Shown: piece after piece, positions 1-12,338 of the stretch
How positions within the stretch are numbered: position 1 is the stretch's first letter
How the letters are laid out: every line of letters starts with the position of its first letter
NCBI RefSeq assembly: GCF_002013465.1
Contig: NZ_MAFC01000023.1
Location: forward strand, 1 to 64,000
DNA length: 64,000 nt
Reading direction: 5' to 3'
From: Mycobacterium sp. D16R12
Lineage (GTDB): Bacteria; Actinomycetota; Actinomycetes; Mycobacteriales; Mycobacteriaceae
Notes under the pieces: model-generated
The model's input: only the letters and a program-made list of their open reading frames with translations
Told to the model about the DNA's origin: nothing
The model's database searches: none
Program-made: the position numbers and the translations under genes

Positions 1-424
1 GTGGTGGAGGCGGGGGCGCCGTGGTGGTGGTGATGATCTCGTTCCAGGGCGTCGTGCTCGGGGTCGGCGTGACCGAGGTGCTCTTGGCGGCTCCGGTCGT
101 CTCGTCCGAGCGCCCGGCCACCAGCAACGCGACGGAGGCGACCAGGGTGATCGCGGCGATGATCGCCGCCACCCCGACAACCCACGGCCAGCGCGGAGGA
201 GGAGGCTCGTCGCCGTCGGCCAGCTCGGTGTCGTATTCGTCATACGGCACGTACGGGCTGGTGAACTGCTCAGATTCGGGCGCCGAGTACGCCTGCGAAT
301 GAAAGGCGGAAGAATCCGCACCGGAAGAGTCAGCAGCTGGGGCGTCCGCGTTGTCCGCGCTCGGACCGTCCAGATCCGGAACTTCCCCGGGAGTCCCCGA
401 CCCTGGGTTGTCCGTCCCACTCAT
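1..424 (-). CDS. mmpS3: MmpS3 membrane protein (N-terminal part, cut by window edge)
   Basis: About 141 codons of the N-terminal half are present; the rest lies beyond base 1. The first ~79 residues are acidic and Ser/Pro/Asp-rich and include the stretch AYSAPESEQ. One membrane helix follows (about residues 80-104, starting [15 protein letters not shown]), then a Thr/Pro-rich linker. M. tuberculosis MmpS3 has the same composition, the same helix and the same position downstream of ctaC-ctaF. MmpS proteins are small accessory partners of MmpL lipid exporters, but MmpS3 has no adjacent mmpL and its role is poorly defined. The ATG at 422-424 has a modest AAGGAAC upstream. The extracellular MmpS domain cannot be examined here. 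The 238 bases upstream (425-662) hold no gene that I can support. Confidence 0.85.
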   Translation of the reverse strand, partial: MSGTDNPGSGTPGEVPDLDGPSADNADAPAADSSGADSSAFHSQAYSAPESEQFTSPYVPYDEYDTELADGDEPPPPRWPWVVGVAAIIAAITLVASVALLVAGRSDETTGAAKSTSVTPTPSTTPWNEIITTTTAPPPPP

Positions 425-662
425 CTACACAAGTTCCTTTTCGTCACTTCCCGCTCCCCGGCGGGCTACCTGCCTGAGGCGCCATGGCAACGATAGCCAA
501 AGCCATCCGGGGCGACGAAACCCGACGGCCGCAAAAACCAAACTGACCACCGGATTGTTATCGAAAACGTGAGAGTGCGCACGGAGATGTCACACCAGTC
601 ACGGGAGTCTCGCGGCAAAGTACGAGCGGGGCCGTGGGAGGCGACGCGACACGCGAGATGAG

Positions 663-1082
663 CTAGTGCTTCTCCGCGCCGACGTGGTACTCGAAGACCA
701 GCCCCGCGACCGCGCTGAGCACGAACACCCCACCGGCGGCAATCAGCCACGGCAGCCACAGCGCCACACCCACGGCGGTGGTGGCGGCGGCCAGCGCAAT
801 CATGATCGGCCACCAGCTGTGCGGGCTGTAGAAGCCCAGTTCTCCGGCGCCGTCGGCGACCTCGGCGTCCTCGTAATCCTCGGGCCGGGTGTCCAGACGC
901 CGGGCCACGAAGCGGAAGAACGTCGAGATGATCAGCGACAGACCTGTGGTCATCACCATGGCGGTGGTTCCCGCCCACTCCACGCCACCATTGGCGTACA
1001 GGGCGGTGAGCACCGCGTAGACCACGGTAGCCAGGGCGAAGAATCCGGTGAGGATCTCGAAGAGTCGGGCTTCGATATGCAT
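663..1082 (-). CDS. ctaF: Cytochrome c oxidase polypeptide IV-type subunit CtaF
   Basis: A 139-residue membrane protein with four predicted helices (about 8-29, 39-59, 90-110 and 112-131). It starts [18 protein letters not shown] and ends EYHVGAEKH. It matches the actinobacterial aa3-oxidase subunit IV family, which forms part of the bcc-aa3 respiratory supercomplex in the plasma membrane. It lies 26 bp downstream of ctaC on the same strand, so the two are probably co-transcribed. The gene order ctaC-ctaF-mmpS3 is the usual mycobacterial one. The length equals that of the M. tuberculosis protein as I recall it. The start is the only in-frame ATG near the usual N-terminus. Confidence 0.93.
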   Translation of the reverse strand: MHIEARLFEILTGFFALATVVYAVLTALYANGGVEWAGTTAMVMTTGLSLIISTFFRFVARRLDTRPEDYEDAEVADGAGELGFYSPHSWWPIMIALAAATTAVGVALWLPWLIAAGGVFVLSAVAGLVFEYHVGAEKH

Positions 1083-1108
1083 GCTGCGCTCCTACCTTTT
1101 CCCGCTGC

Positions 1109-2191
1109 CTAGTTCTTCGCCGCGTTGTTGTCCGCCGGCGCGAGCTCCCCGCGGCGGCCGTCGAACGGCCTGGTGGTGATCGAGACCGGCGACTGTCCGA
1201 TCGATGCCAGCGCCTCGGCGTTGGTCTTACCCGCCTTGCGCGCTTCCAGATAGAACTTGAAGTCATTGGGGCTGACCACACGCAGCTCAAAGGCCATCAT
1301 CGAGTGGTAGGTGCCGCACATCTCGACGCAGCGACCCACGAACGCGCCTTCCTTCAGGATCTTGCTGACCTGGAAGACGTTGTCGGAGTTGTTGGCCTTG
1401 GGCTCGGGCATCACGTCGCGGGTGAAGAGGAACGGGACCACCCGGAACGAGTGGATGACATCGGCCGAGGCCAGCTGGAACTCGACGCTCTTGCCGCTGG
1501 GCAGCACCAGCACCGGGATCTCCGAAGAGGTTCCGACGGTCTCGATCTTGTCGAAGTTCAGGTAGGTGCGGTCCTCACGGTTCAGGCCGCGCACCGGGCC
1601 GACAATCTCCTTGCCGTGCGCGTCCTTGCCCTCGGGCTTGGAGCTCATGGCCTTCTTGCGTTCCGGATCGGCGCCCTCGTAGTTGAGGCTGCCGTCCTTG
1701 AACGCGACCTTCTGGTATCCGAACTTCCAGTTCCACTGGAAGGCGGTCACGTCGACGACGACCTCAGGGTTGGGGTCCTTGTGCATGACCTTGTTCTGCA
1801 CCACGACGGTGAAGTAGAAGAGCACCGCGATGATCAGGAAGGGCACCACCGTCAGGATCAGCTCCAGCGGAAGGTTGTATCCGAACTGGCGCGGGAACTC
1901 GGTGTCGCCGGGCTTGTGCCGGTGGAACGCGACGGTCCAGAAGGTAAGGCCCCACACGATGACGCCGACGACCAGCGAGGCGACGACCGCCCAAGTCCAC
2001 AGGGGGGCCATGTAGTCGTGGGCCTCGGGGGTGATGCCCTCGGGCCATCCGAACCGGAGCACTTCTTGGACGCTACAACCGCTGAGCAGGAAGCTCGCCG
2101 CGCCCAACAGCACCGCAGTGGCCAGCAGGGACGGCCGTGAGCCGGACCGTGTCCGAGCCTTTTCGCCCACGTGGCTCATCGGTGACGTCAC
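1109..2191 (-). CDS. ctaC: Cytochrome c oxidase subunit II
   Basis: A 360-residue subunit that accepts electrons from the cytochrome bcc complex through a CuA centre. A lipobox (LLSGC, Cys39) ends the signal sequence, so it is probably a lipoprotein. Two membrane helices follow (about 64-88 and 108-131), then the extracytoplasmic cupredoxin domain. The CuA ligands are visible as His247 and the [11 protein letters not shown] motif (Cys288, Glu290, Cys292, His296, Met299). I chose the GTG at 2189-2191 because an AGGAGG sits nine bases upstream; an in-frame ATG four codons in is the alternative. It is divergent from asnB and heads the ctaC-ctaF unit. Confidence 0.95.
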   Translation of the reverse strand: MTSPMSHVGEKARTRSGSRPSLLATAVLLGAASFLLSGCSVQEVLRFGWPEGITPEAHDYMAPLWTWAVVASLVVGVIVWGLTFWTVAFHRHKPGDTEFPRQFGYNLPLELILTVVPFLIIAVLFYFTVVVQNKVMHKDPNPEVVVDVTAFQWNWKFGYQKVAFKDGSLNYEGADPERKKAMSSKPEGKDAHGKEIVGPVRGLNREDRTYLNFDKIETVGTSSEIPVLVLPSGKSVEFQLASADVIHSFRVVPFLFTRDVMPEPKANNSDNVFQVSKILKEGAFVGRCVEMCGTYHSMMAFELRVVSPNDFKFYLEARKAGKTNAEALASIGQSPVSITTRPFDGRRGELAPADNNAAKN

Positions 2192-2302
2192 GTTTTGCAG
2201 CCTCCTGTTTCGGTCCAGAATCCATCGCTGACCAGTGGCAGCAATCGAATACTACGCAGCGTAGACCACGCGGTCGCATCAGGGCAGCCACGGGGCCGGT
2301 GT

Positions 2303-2344
2303 CGGGACCATGGTCCCGTGATAGGTCCGGTGATGTTGCATACT
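2303..2344 (+). promoter_or_regulatory. Candidate asnB control region: palindrome, direct repeat and -10 element
   Basis: A perfect 16-bp palindrome, CGGGACCATGGTCCCG, occupies 2303-2318. Overlapping it are two near-identical 11-mers, GGTCCCGTGAT (2312-2322) and GGTCCGGTGAT (2325-2335), spaced 13 bp apart. A -10-like CATACT lies at 2339-2344, which puts the predicted transcript start at or beside the GTG start of asnB at 2352, where no Shine-Dalgarno is present. This suggests a leaderless asnB transcript controlled by a protein bound just upstream. The binding protein is unknown. Confidence 0.35.
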
Positions 2345-2351
2345 TGGCCGC

Positions 2352-5308
<2,957 letters not shown>

Positions 5309-5401
5309 TTACCTAGCGTAACTGTTCGGGTAGTTGTATCCGATTGCTAGCCTGGATTGTTGGGGAGTGAGAACCGGGGAAACGAAATTTCAGGAGAGTC
5401 A

Positions 5402-5944
5402 ATGGCTGGACCAGGTTATTCAACGGTGCCCTACCCTGGTTTACCGCCCATGCCGCCCCCGGTCGACTACCCCGAGCGCAAGCGCAAGCTGCCCACGTGG
5501 CTGGCGCCGGCCGCCGTGGTGGCGGCGCTGGTGGTGCTGGCGCTGCTGCTCGGATTTCTGACCAAGAATTCGGGGGTGTCGCACCGGCCCAGTGAAGCCA
5601 AGATCGAGCAGACCATCCAGGGCTACCTGGATGCGATGGCCAGGCTCGACATCGTGACGCTGGCACGCAACGCCGGCTGCGGCCTGTACGACGCGGTGCG
5701 TGACAAGGACACCGACGACTCGATTGTGCGAGCGAACGCTCAACAGTTTGTGGCGACGTTCGGAACGGCCACCGTGAAGTCGATCGACAAGATCGTCTAC
5801 TTCTCCGAGTACCAACTCAAGGTGCTATTCACCGCGACCAGTCAAAAGCGGAAGGATGCCCCACAGGGGCAGGCCGAGCTGCTGATCAACGAGGGCAAGA
5901 TCTACGTCTGCTCCGCGTACATGCGCGGCGCGAACGCGTTCTGA
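5402..5944 (+). CDS. Conserved mycobacterial membrane-anchored protein (Rv2203-like)
   Basis: About 180 residues. A proline-rich cytoplasmic leader (VPYPGLPPMPPP) is followed by a charged KRKLP stretch, one membrane helix (AAVVAALVVLALLLGFL) and an extracytoplasmic domain of about 120 residues. That domain resembles the NTF2-like folds often found after such anchors (GYLDAMARLDIVTLARN, then a single Cys near GLYDAVRDKD). The ATG at 5402 is preceded by AGGAG with good spacing and is preferred over an upstream TTG at 5357. Position between adoK and erpA matches Rv2203. Function is unknown; the fold assignment is inference. Confidence 0.75.
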   Translation: MAGPGYSTVPYPGLPPMPPPVDYPERKRKLPTWLAPAAVVAALVVLALLLGFLTKNSGVSHRPSEAKIEQTIQGYLDAMARLDIVTLARNAGCGLYDAVRDKDTDDSIVRANAQQFVATFGTATVKSIDKIVYFSEYQLKVLFTATSQKRKDAPQGQAELLINEGKIYVCSAYMRGANAF

Positions 5945-6313
5945 TCAGTTGAAGGAATCGCCGCAGGCGCAGGAGCCGGTGGCGTTCGGGTTGTCGATCG
6001 TGAAGCCCTGCTTCTCGATGGTGTCGACGAAGTCGATCGACGCACCCTGGATGTACGGAGCGCTCATCCGGTCCACGGTGAGCTTCACACCGTCGAATTC
6101 CGTGACGAGGTCACCGTCGAGGCTGCGGTCATCGAAGAACAGCTGGTACCGCAGACCCGCGCAGCCACCGGGCTGGACGGCGATGCGCAGCGCCAGGTCG
6201 TCACGCCCTTCTTGATCCAGCAGCGCCTTGGCCTTGATGGCGGCGGCATCGGTCAAGACGGCGCCATGGGTCTCCTCGGTGGAGGTGGCGGTCGATTCGT
6301 CTTGGACAGTCAT
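5945..6313 (-). CDS. erpA: Iron-sulfur cluster carrier/insertion protein ErpA (A-type)
   Basis: A 122-residue HesB/IscA-type protein that delivers Fe-S clusters to apo-proteins. The three conserved cluster-binding cysteines are present: Cys51 in GGCAGLRY, and Cys115 and Cys117 in GSCACGDSF near the C-terminus. A 20-residue N-terminal extension precedes the domain. It starts one base beyond the stop of the preceding convergent gene, so the two ORFs abut tail to tail. The same gene lies here in M. tuberculosis (Rv2204c). LipA, encoded 16 kb downstream, is a plausible Fe-S client, but that link is inference. Confidence 0.92.
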   Translation of the reverse strand: MTVQDESTATSTEETHGAVLTDAAAIKAKALLDQEGRDDLALRIAVQPGGCAGLRYQLFFDDRSLDGDLVTEFDGVKLTVDRMSAPYIQGASIDFVDTIEKQGFTIDNPNATGSCACGDSFN

Positions 6314-6416
6314 GGTGGGATCTCCCCTGCGTCGAAGCTCTCGGGTGGACGTCCGTGTCGGAAGCGTCTAGTGACCTCAACGGTACCTCGTCTGCGGCTA
6401 TTCCTACATCTATGTC

Positions 6417-7478
6417 CTAGCCGGGTGACCAGTCACGTGCGATCTGGGCCGCCAAACCGGCCAGCTGACCGGCCGCGTCCTCCATGGCCAGCTGCACTGA
6501 CCCCGCGAACTGGGCAATCGATTCGGCCCGCGCAATTCCCGCCTGCCCATACTCACCGGCCGTGAGCACCACCTGCCCGGCCAGCACCAGCACCTGGATG
6601 CCCGATGCCGCTGCGCGGCTCGCCACCGCACCGGCCACCTTGCCGTGCAGGGTTTGGTCGTCGAATTTGCCTTCACCGGTGATCACCAGCTGGGCCCTGG
6701 CGATCGCGGCATCAAGGCCGGTGTGCTCGGCGACGATCCGTGCCCCCGACTCGCGACGCCCGCCAAGGGCGAGCAACGCCGCCCCGATCCCGCCCGCGGC
6801 GCCTGCTCCGGCAAGATCGCGCACGGGGCGGCCGGTTCCGGCCTCCATCTCGGCGACCCACCCGGTAAGCCTTGCCTCCAGGCGCTTGACGGTCTCCGGG
6901 TCGGCTCCCTTCTGCGGGCCGAACACCGCGGCCGCGCCACGGGCACCGAGCAGTGGATGCTCGACGTCGCTGGCGACCACCAATTCCATGGTGGCCAACC
7001 GCTGCCGGGCGTCGCCGATCCCGCCAAGGCCCTCAATGAGCCCCGCACCCCCGTCGGTGCAACTGCTACCACCAAGGCCAACCACTATCCGGGTCGCTCC
7101 ACCATCGAGGGCCGCGGCAATGAGCTGCCCGACCCCCTTGCTGTGCGCACGCCAGGCGGTGTCGGTGGACGGCGCCTGGCGTAGCAGCGGCAACCCACAG
7201 GCCTGCGCGCACTCGATGTAAGCGGTCGTACCGTCGAGCAACCACTCGGCGTCGACGTCCTCGTCCAGCGGACCACGCACCCGTACCGCGTATCGGTGCG
7301 CCGCTGGCAGCTGCGCGGCCAGCACATCCACGAAGCCGGGACCCCCATCAGATTGCGGGCTGAGGACCAGAACGTCGTGGGGGCGAACCCGCCTCCAGCC
7401 CTCCACAATGGCGGTCGCCGCCTCGGTGGCGGTAAGCGTGTCTCCGAAGCTGTCGGGCGCCACCAGAATCTGACTCAT
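6417..7478 (-). CDS. Glycerate kinase
   Basis: About 353 residues, of the bacterial glycerate 2-kinase family, which phosphorylates D-glycerate with ATP. The N-terminus MSQILVAPDSFGDTLTATEAA is the typical start of the family, and the middle holds GGSSCTDGGAGL and the ADPETVK region. Near the C-terminus lies LVITGEGKFDDQTLHGK, also characteristic. The ATG at 7476-7478 was chosen from this alignment; the same frame stays open upstream but that part has no family similarity and would overlap the next gene. It is divergent from the DUF3043 gene with only 22 bp between the start codons. Confidence 0.9.
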   Translation of the reverse strand: MSQILVAPDSFGDTLTATEAATAIVEGWRRVRPHDVLVLSPQSDGGPGFVDVLAAQLPAAHRYAVRVRGPLDEDVDAEWLLDGTTAYIECAQACGLPLLRQAPSTDTAWRAHSKGVGQLIAAALDGGATRIVVGLGGSSCTDGGAGLIEGLGGIGDARQRLATMELVVASDVEHPLLGARGAAAVFGPQKGADPETVKRLEARLTGWVAEMEAGTGRPVRDLAGAGAAGGIGAALLALGGRRESGARIVAEHTGLDAAIARAQLVITGEGKFDDQTLHGKVAGAVASRAAASGIQVLVLAGQVVLTAGEYGQAGIARAESIAQFAGSVQLAMEDAAGQLAGLAAQIARDWSPG

Positions 7479-7486
7479 TCGCGCAG

Positions 7487-7500
7487 GATAATCTGGGCGT
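7487..7500 (+). promoter_or_regulatory. Candidate -10 element, leaderless promoter of the DUF3043 gene
   Basis: Only 22 bp separate the divergent starts at 7478 and 7501. GATAAT (7487-7492), overlapping TAATCT (7489-7494), lies at the right distance for transcription to begin at or beside the GTG at 7501. No Shine-Dalgarno precedes that GTG. The opposite-strand gene must use sequence inside its neighbour for its own promoter. Confidence 0.35.
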
Positions 7501-8175
7501 GTGAATCTGCTCGGCCGAAAGAAATCCGCCTCCGAAAACGGCACCGTTGGCGCTGTCAGTGCGTCCTCGTCACCGTCCGATGAGACGGACGTCACATCAG
7601 CGGCGCAGGCCGGAAAGGGCCGCCCCACCCCGAAGCGGGACGCCGGCAAGCGTCGTGGACCTGTCGCTCCGGCGCCGTTGACCAGCTCCGAGGCGCGGCA
7701 GCGTCGCAAGTCCCTGCGCGGGCCGAAACTGTCGCGCGCGGAACGCAAGGTCGAGAACGCCGAGCGTCGGTCCCGGATGGCCGACAGCCGCGAAAAGATG
7801 ATGGCGGGAGACGAGTCGTATCTGCTGCCCCGGGACAAGGGCCCGGTGCGCGCATTCGCCCGCGACATCGTCGATTCTCGGCGCAATGTGCTGGGGCTGT
7901 TCATGCCCCTGGCACTGTTCTTGATCTTCTCCATGTTCGCGGTGCCGTCCGTCCAGGTTCAGATGTGGATGACCCCGGCGATGCTCGTCCTGATGATCGT
8001 CATGATCGTCGACGGAGTCTTCGTCGGCAGACTCGTGAACAAGCGCGTATCCGAACGCTTCCCGACCAGCGAAGAAGGTGGCTTCAAACTCGGCTGGTAC
8101 GCGGCGAGCCGTGCATCGCAGCTGCGCAAGATGCGCGCACCACGTCCCCGGGTGAACCGCGGCGAGCCGGTCTAG
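7501..8175 (+). CDS. DUF3043 family membrane protein (Rv2206-like)
   Basis: 224 residues. The first ~115 are cytoplasmic and rich in Arg, Lys and Ser (SRAERKVENAERRSRMADSR). Two close membrane helices follow (about 124-144 and 158-180, with the intervening VPSVQVQMWMTPAM), then a basic C-terminal tail. This matches the actinobacterial DUF3043 family, whose function is unknown. The GTG start is supported by the candidate leaderless promoter immediately before it. cobU begins eight bases after the stop on the same strand, so co-transcription with the cobalamin genes is possible. Confidence 0.85.
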   Translation: MNLLGRKKSASENGTVGAVSASSSPSDETDVTSAAQAGKGRPTPKRDAGKRRGPVAPAPLTSSEARQRRKSLRGPKLSRAERKVENAERRSRMADSREKMMAGDESYLLPRDKGPVRAFARDIVDSRRNVLGLFMPLALFLIFSMFAVPSVQVQMWMTPAMLVLMIVMIVDGVFVGRLVNKRVSERFPTSEEGGFKLGWYAASRASQLRKMRAPRPRVNRGEPV

Positions 8176-8182
8176 CCTCACC

Positions 8183-8722
8183 GTGTCCGAGGCCACCTCT
8201 CTTGTGCTCGGCGGAATTCGCTCGGGAAAATCGCGTTTCGCCGAGTCTCTGCTGCCCGCCTCTGGACCCGTGCGATACATGGCAACCGGATCGTCAGTCC
8301 GCGAGGATGCCGCATGGGCGCAAAGGGTTGCCGCGCACCGGTCTCGGCGTCCCGATCACTGGACGACGACCGAGACGACGGATATCGCGGGCGAGCTGCG
8401 CACGGGCGATGCGGTGCCGACACTCATCGATGATCTCGGGGGTTGGCTGACCGCGATGATGGACAGCCGTGGCGCATGGGAACGTGGCGCTGAGGTCGTC
8501 AGCGCCGACATCGGCGCGCTGGTCGATGCGATCGACGCCTATTCCAGCGACCTGGTGATCGTGAGCCCGGAGGTCGGGTTGGCCATCGTGCCCGCCACCG
8601 CATCCGGGCGGTTGTTCACCGATCAGCTCGGAGTCCTGAATCAGGCGGTGGCACAGCGCTGTGAGCGGGTGCTTCTGGTGGTGGCCGGTCAGCCGCTGGC
8701 CATCAAGGGAACTACCGCGTGA
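8183..8722 (+). CDS. cobU: Adenosylcobinamide kinase / adenosylcobinamide-phosphate guanylyltransferase
   Basis: 179 residues. It phosphorylates adenosylcobinamide and transfers GMP to give AdoCbi-GDP, a late step of cobalamin assembly. The P-loop GGIRSGKS spans residues 10-17, and [16 protein letters not shown] is the usual family start. Further conserved parts are YMATG (about 33-37), [14 protein letters not shown] and a C-terminal [12 protein letters not shown]. The GTG start overlaps nothing upstream; the stop overlaps the cobT start by 4 bp (GTGA), so translation is coupled. In M. tuberculosis cobU is elsewhere, as I recall, so this contiguous cobU-cobT-cobS order is a difference from that genome. 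Confidence 0.9.
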   Translation: MSEATSLVLGGIRSGKSRFAESLLPASGPVRYMATGSSVREDAAWAQRVAAHRSRRPDHWTTTETTDIAGELRTGDAVPTLIDDLGGWLTAMMDSRGAWERGAEVVSADIGALVDAIDAYSSDLVIVSPEVGLAIVPATASGRLFTDQLGVLNQAVAQRCERVLLVVAGQPLAIKGTTA

Positions 8723-9783
8723 CCGGCAGCGAGGCGCCGCGATTCGCCCCGGTCTCGGCGCCCAACCCGGATATCACCGCCGCCGCACGCGACCGGCAAC
8801 GGCAACTCACCAAACCAGAGGGCGCTCTGGGGCGGCTGGAGGAACTCTCGGTCTGGGTGTCGGCCTGCCAGAATCAATGCCCCCCTACGACATTCCAACG
8901 GCCGAGGGTGGTCGTCTTCGCCGGTGATCACGGCGTGGCCTCCGGTGGTGTGTCGGCCTATCCCCCGTCGGTGACAGCCCAGATGGTGCGGAACATCGAT
9001 GCGGGTGGCGCCGCAGTAAACGTGCTCGCCGCCCTCGCCGGGGCCGGCGTGCGGGTGGTCGACATAGCCGTCGACACCGATGGTTCACTGACCGAATCCC
9101 TCGCTGCCCACAAGATTCGCCGCTCCAGCGGCAATATCGCGGTGCAGGACGCCCTCACCCTCGAGCAGACTCACGCCGCGCTGGCCGCAGGGATCGCCTT
9201 GGCCGACGCAGAGATCGACGGCGGAGCCGATCTGCTCATCGCGGGCGATATGGGCATCGGTAACACCACGCCGGCAACGGTATTGGTGGCGGCGCTGACC
9301 GCGAGCGAACCGGTGGCGGTGGTGGGCCGCGGCACCGGGGTGGACGATGCAGGCTGGGCACGCAAGACCGCCGCCGTACGCGATGCGTTGCGCCGCACCA
9401 AGGATGTGCGCACCGACCCGGTCGCACTGCTTAGTCGAGCAGGCGGTGCCGATCTGGCGGCCATCACCGGTTTCGTGGCGCACGCCGCGGTGCGGCGTAC
9501 CCCCGTGCTACTCGACGGGCTGGTGGTGACCGCGGCAGCGCTGGTGGCCGAGCAGCTGGCACCGGGAGCGCGACAATGGTGGCTCGCCGGACATCGCTCC
9601 ACCGAGCCCGCACATTCTCTTGCGCTACAACGCCTCCGTCTGGATCCCGTATTGGATATGCAGATGCGACTGGGCGAGGGCTCCGGCGCGCTCGTCGCGC
9701 TGCCCATATTGCAGGCCGCCGCGGGCACGCTAGCTCAGATGGCGACTTTCGACGAGGCCCGGATCGATGGGCCGGGCGCGTGA
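8719..9783 (+). CDS. cobT: Nicotinate-nucleotide-dimethylbenzimidazole phosphoribosyltransferase
   Basis: 354 residues. It makes alpha-ribazole phosphate from dimethylbenzimidazole and nicotinate mononucleotide for the lower ligand of cobalamin. Family motifs are [18 protein letters not shown] near residue 25, [31 protein letters not shown] and the C-terminal [15 protein letters not shown], which carries the catalytic Glu. The GTG start overlaps the cobU stop, and the cobS GTG overlaps the cobT stop by 4 bp, giving a tightly coupled operon. It corresponds to Rv2207. Confidence 0.93.
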   Translation: MTGSEAPRFAPVSAPNPDITAAARDRQRQLTKPEGALGRLEELSVWVSACQNQCPPTTFQRPRVVVFAGDHGVASGGVSAYPPSVTAQMVRNIDAGGAAVNVLAALAGAGVRVVDIAVDTDGSLTESLAAHKIRRSSGNIAVQDALTLEQTHAALAAGIALADAEIDGGADLLIAGDMGIGNTTPATVLVAALTASEPVAVVGRGTGVDDAGWARKTAAVRDALRRTKDVRTDPVALLSRAGGADLAAITGFVAHAAVRRTPVLLDGLVVTAAALVAEQLAPGARQWWLAGHRSTEPAHSLALQRLRLDPVLDMQMRLGEGSGALVALPILQAAAGTLAQMATFDEARIDGPGA

Positions 9784-10538
9784 ATCGGCTGCTGCGGCTT
9801 CTTCGGCCCGTCGGCGGAGCCTTCGAATTTGCCACCGTGGCACCGGTTCCCGCGCGGCTGGCCGGGTCGCTCTCGGGCCCGGTGTTGGGAGCGCTGCCGG
9901 TGGTAGGCGCCGCGCTGGGCGGGCTGGCCGCGGCCGTCAGCTGGATCATGAGCTTCGCGTACATGGCGCCACTGGCCGGGCTGGCAGCGGTCACGGTGAT
10001 CATTCTCGCGACGCGCGGACTGCACATCGACGGACTGTCCGACACCACGGACGGACTGGGCTGTTATGGGCCACCGGAACGCGCGCTCACCGTGATGCGC
10101 GATGGTTCGGCTGGGCCGTTCGGGGTGGTGGCGGTGGTCATCGCGCTACTGGCGCAGGTGTTGTCATTCGGAGTGCTGGCCTCCAGACAGGAGTGGCTGG
10201 CCATCGCGCTCGCGGTCGCGGTGGGTCGGGTCAGCGCGGTCGTGGCGTGCCGAGGCGGGGTGCCCGGTGCCGCACACAGTGGCTTCGGCGCCAGGGTCGC
10301 AGGGTCTCAACCGCTGTGGATGGCGGGAGCATGGGTGCTCGTGGCGATGGCCGTCGGACTTCTGGCGCAACCCTGGCGGCCCTGGCAGGGCCCGGCCACG
10401 GTAGTGGTGGCCCTGGCCGCCGGCGCGCTGTTGGTACGCCATTGCGTGCGCAGGTTCGGTGGTATCACGGGAGATGTGCTGGGCGCGAGCATCGAGGTAA
10501 CCACGACTGTGGCCGCGCTCGGTTTCACGGCGTACTGA
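9780..10538 (+). CDS. cobS: Adenosylcobinamide-GDP ribazoletransferase (cobalamin synthase)
   Basis: 252 residues, an integral membrane enzyme that joins AdoCbi-GDP to alpha-ribazole (or its phosphate), the last assembly step. The acidic signature [15 protein letters not shown] lies near residues 80-95 and is followed by a [17 protein letters not shown] segment, both diagnostic for CobS. Several hydrophobic helices surround them. The GTG at 9780 overlaps the cobT stop; the frame stays open further upstream, but that sequence lies inside cobT. It corresponds to Rv2208. No cobalamin riboswitch was recognised upstream of the cobU-cobT-cobS run. Confidence 0.92.
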   Translation: MNRLLRLLRPVGGAFEFATVAPVPARLAGSLSGPVLGALPVVGAALGGLAAAVSWIMSFAYMAPLAGLAAVTVIILATRGLHIDGLSDTTDGLGCYGPPERALTVMRDGSAGPFGVVAVVIALLAQVLSFGVLASRQEWLAIALAVAVGRVSAVVACRGGVPGAAHSGFGARVAGSQPLWMAGAWVLVAMAVGLLAQPWRPWQGPATVVVALAAGALLVRHCVRRFGGITGDVLGASIEVTTTVAALGFTAY

Positions 10539-10625
10539 CGGGACGACGAAGATTCATCAAGAATTTGCGGCCGTATCGGCCTGTGCGTTCGCGTTACCTG
10601 GTGCGGTGGACCACTATTCGAACCT

Positions 10626-12338
10626 ATGCCGCCCAACCCCGTGAACCCCGCCGGTGAAACGCCGGACATGGGGATACCCGAGCCGATCGCCCGGTCGATG
10701 TCGATGTCCGAGCAGTACGAGTGGCATCGCGGGTATCTAGGCCGTCATGCGGTGTCGCGTCGCAACTTCCTCCGAGGATCGGCCGCCGCCGCTGCGGTCG
10801 CCGCACTGGGGGCGTCGCCGTTCGGACGCCGGGCCTATGCGGACGATGCACCGCTGAGTATCGCCGGCAGGCGCGTCGGTTTCGGCGCCGACTCTTGCAG
10901 CCAGCTCAGCTTTTCCGGGCAGCTGTCCAGGAATCCGCACGGCACCAAAATCTTTCTCGATCACGGCCCGACGCCCGAACTCGGCGCCTCCCTGCAAGCC
11001 GAGGTCCGCAATCTCATCACACAGATCCCGTCCAGCGACCATGGAGTGCTGGCGGCCGAACAGTTCTACGTCCACGCGCCCGTACAGGGGATAGGTGGGG
11101 GCACTGAGCGTTTTTACCGCTGGCGCACCAGCGACGGGTTTCTGAGCGACATCCGTTCGGCCGCGACGGCCATGCCATCCTCACGAAACGCTCTGACTCC
11201 CTTCCGTTTCACCATGATGGGCGACCAGGGCACCGACGAGACTCCTTCACTCCCTCCGAATTTGGCCGCCGGTGAGTACGACGACAGCTATTACAGCGCG
11301 GACAATGACCCGGGCGCATCCCACACGCAGAACGTGCTGAATCAGATCGTGGCGTGTCGACCCGACTTCCATATCTTGGCCGGAGATATCGCATATGCCG
11401 ACCCCTCCGGAATGGGGAAAAAGCCCCAGTTCGTGCCCTCGGGCGCCAAGCCCGCAACCGGTTTCGACAAGTACAACCCCTTTGTCTGGGACGTCTACCT
11501 GACATCCATCGAACCCAGTGCCTCGATCACACCGTGGATGTTCGCGACCGGTAACCACGATATGGAGGCCGCATACGGCAGCCACGGCTACGGCGGGCAT
11601 CTGGCCCGTCTCGGTTTCCCCGGCAACGGCCCCACCGGATGCCCCTCCGCGTACTCGTTCACCTACGGCAATGTCGCGGTGCTCTCCCTGGACGCCAATG
11701 ACGTGTCATATGAGATCCGGGCAAACACCGGCTACTCGGGTGGAGCGCAAACTGGCTGGGTGGGAAGAACTTTGGCGTCCTACCGCGCCAACCCGAACAT
11801 CGACTTCATCGTCTGCTTCTTTCACCACTGCGCTTACTCGACGACCCTCTCGCATGCCAGCGACGGTGGTGTCCGCGACGCGTGGTGCACGCTCTTCGAT
11901 CGCTATCAGGTGGATCTGGTACTCCAAGGGCACAACCACGTATTCGAGCGCACCGATCCCATTCGCGCGGGGCGTCCGACCAAAGAGGCCGGTGACAACT
12001 CGATCGTCTACCCGGAATCTGATGGCACCGTGTACTACACGGTGGGCTCCGCCGGCCGGCCCCGTTATGACTTTCAGCCGGGCGAGCCCGAGGGATACCG
12101 TGGCCGCGAGCTCACGGACACGCTGGTTCCCAACAGTTATGTCTGGGCGCCCGACGGCAGTAAGCATGGCGAGGCAGTCGCGTGGTCGCGGGTGCGCTAT
12201 CGCAACTATGCGTTCATTCGTGTGGACGTGCGTCCCGGAACCTTCAGCAGCGAAATGGACGTCACCGCCGTCGACGAGTACGGCCGCGCGTTCGACACGG
12301 TGACCTATCGCCGCCCGGTACGCGTGGCCGCGTCCTAA
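10626..12338 (+). CDS. Tat-exported purple acid phosphatase-like metallophosphoesterase
   Basis: 570 residues. A twin-arginine signal (SRRNFLRG at 44-51, then an Ala-rich helix and an AYA-type cleavage site near residue 72) sends the folded enzyme across the membrane. The metallophosphoesterase ligands of purple acid phosphatases are in order: GDQG (Asp200), GDIAY (Asp254, Tyr257), GNHD (Asn310, His311), FFHH (His400, His401) and GHNH (His436, His438). Tyr257 would give the purple Fe(III)-tyrosinate. It resembles Rv2577 of M. tuberculosis and probably scavenges phosphate outside the cytoplasm. In M. tuberculosis this position is held by a different membrane-protein gene. Its stop overlaps the ilvE stop by 4 bp. 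Confidence 0.88.
   Translation: MPPNPVNPAGETPDMGIPEPIARSMSMSEQYEWHRGYLGRHAVSRRNFLRGSAAAAAVAALGASPFGRRAYADDAPLSIAGRRVGFGADSCSQLSFSGQLSRNPHGTKIFLDHGPTPELGASLQAEVRNLITQIPSSDHGVLAAEQFYVHAPVQGIGGGTERFYRWRTSDGFLSDIRSAATAMPSSRNALTPFRFTMMGDQGTDETPSLPPNLAAGEYDDSYYSADNDPGASHTQNVLNQIVACRPDFHILAGDIAYADPSGMGKKPQFVPSGAKPATGFDKYNPFVWDVYLTSIEPSASITPWMFATGNHDMEAAYGSHGYGGHLARLGFPGNGPTGCPSAYSFTYGNVAVLSLDANDVSYEIRANTGYSGGAQTGWVGRTLASYRANPNIDFIVCFFHHCAYSTTLSHASDGGVRDAWCTLFDRYQVDLVLQGHNHVFERTDPIRAGRPTKEAGDNSIVYPESDGTVYYTVGSAGRPRYDFQPGEPEGYRGRELTDTLVPNSYVWAPDGSKHGEAVAWSRVRYRNYAFIRVDVRPGTFSSEMDVTAVDEYGRAFDTVTYRRPVRVAAS

Noticed and set aside
6417..7934. Upstream extension of glycerate kinase to 7934
   Set aside because: It would overlap the DUF3043 gene for over 400 bp and has no similarity before the MSQILVAPDSFG start.
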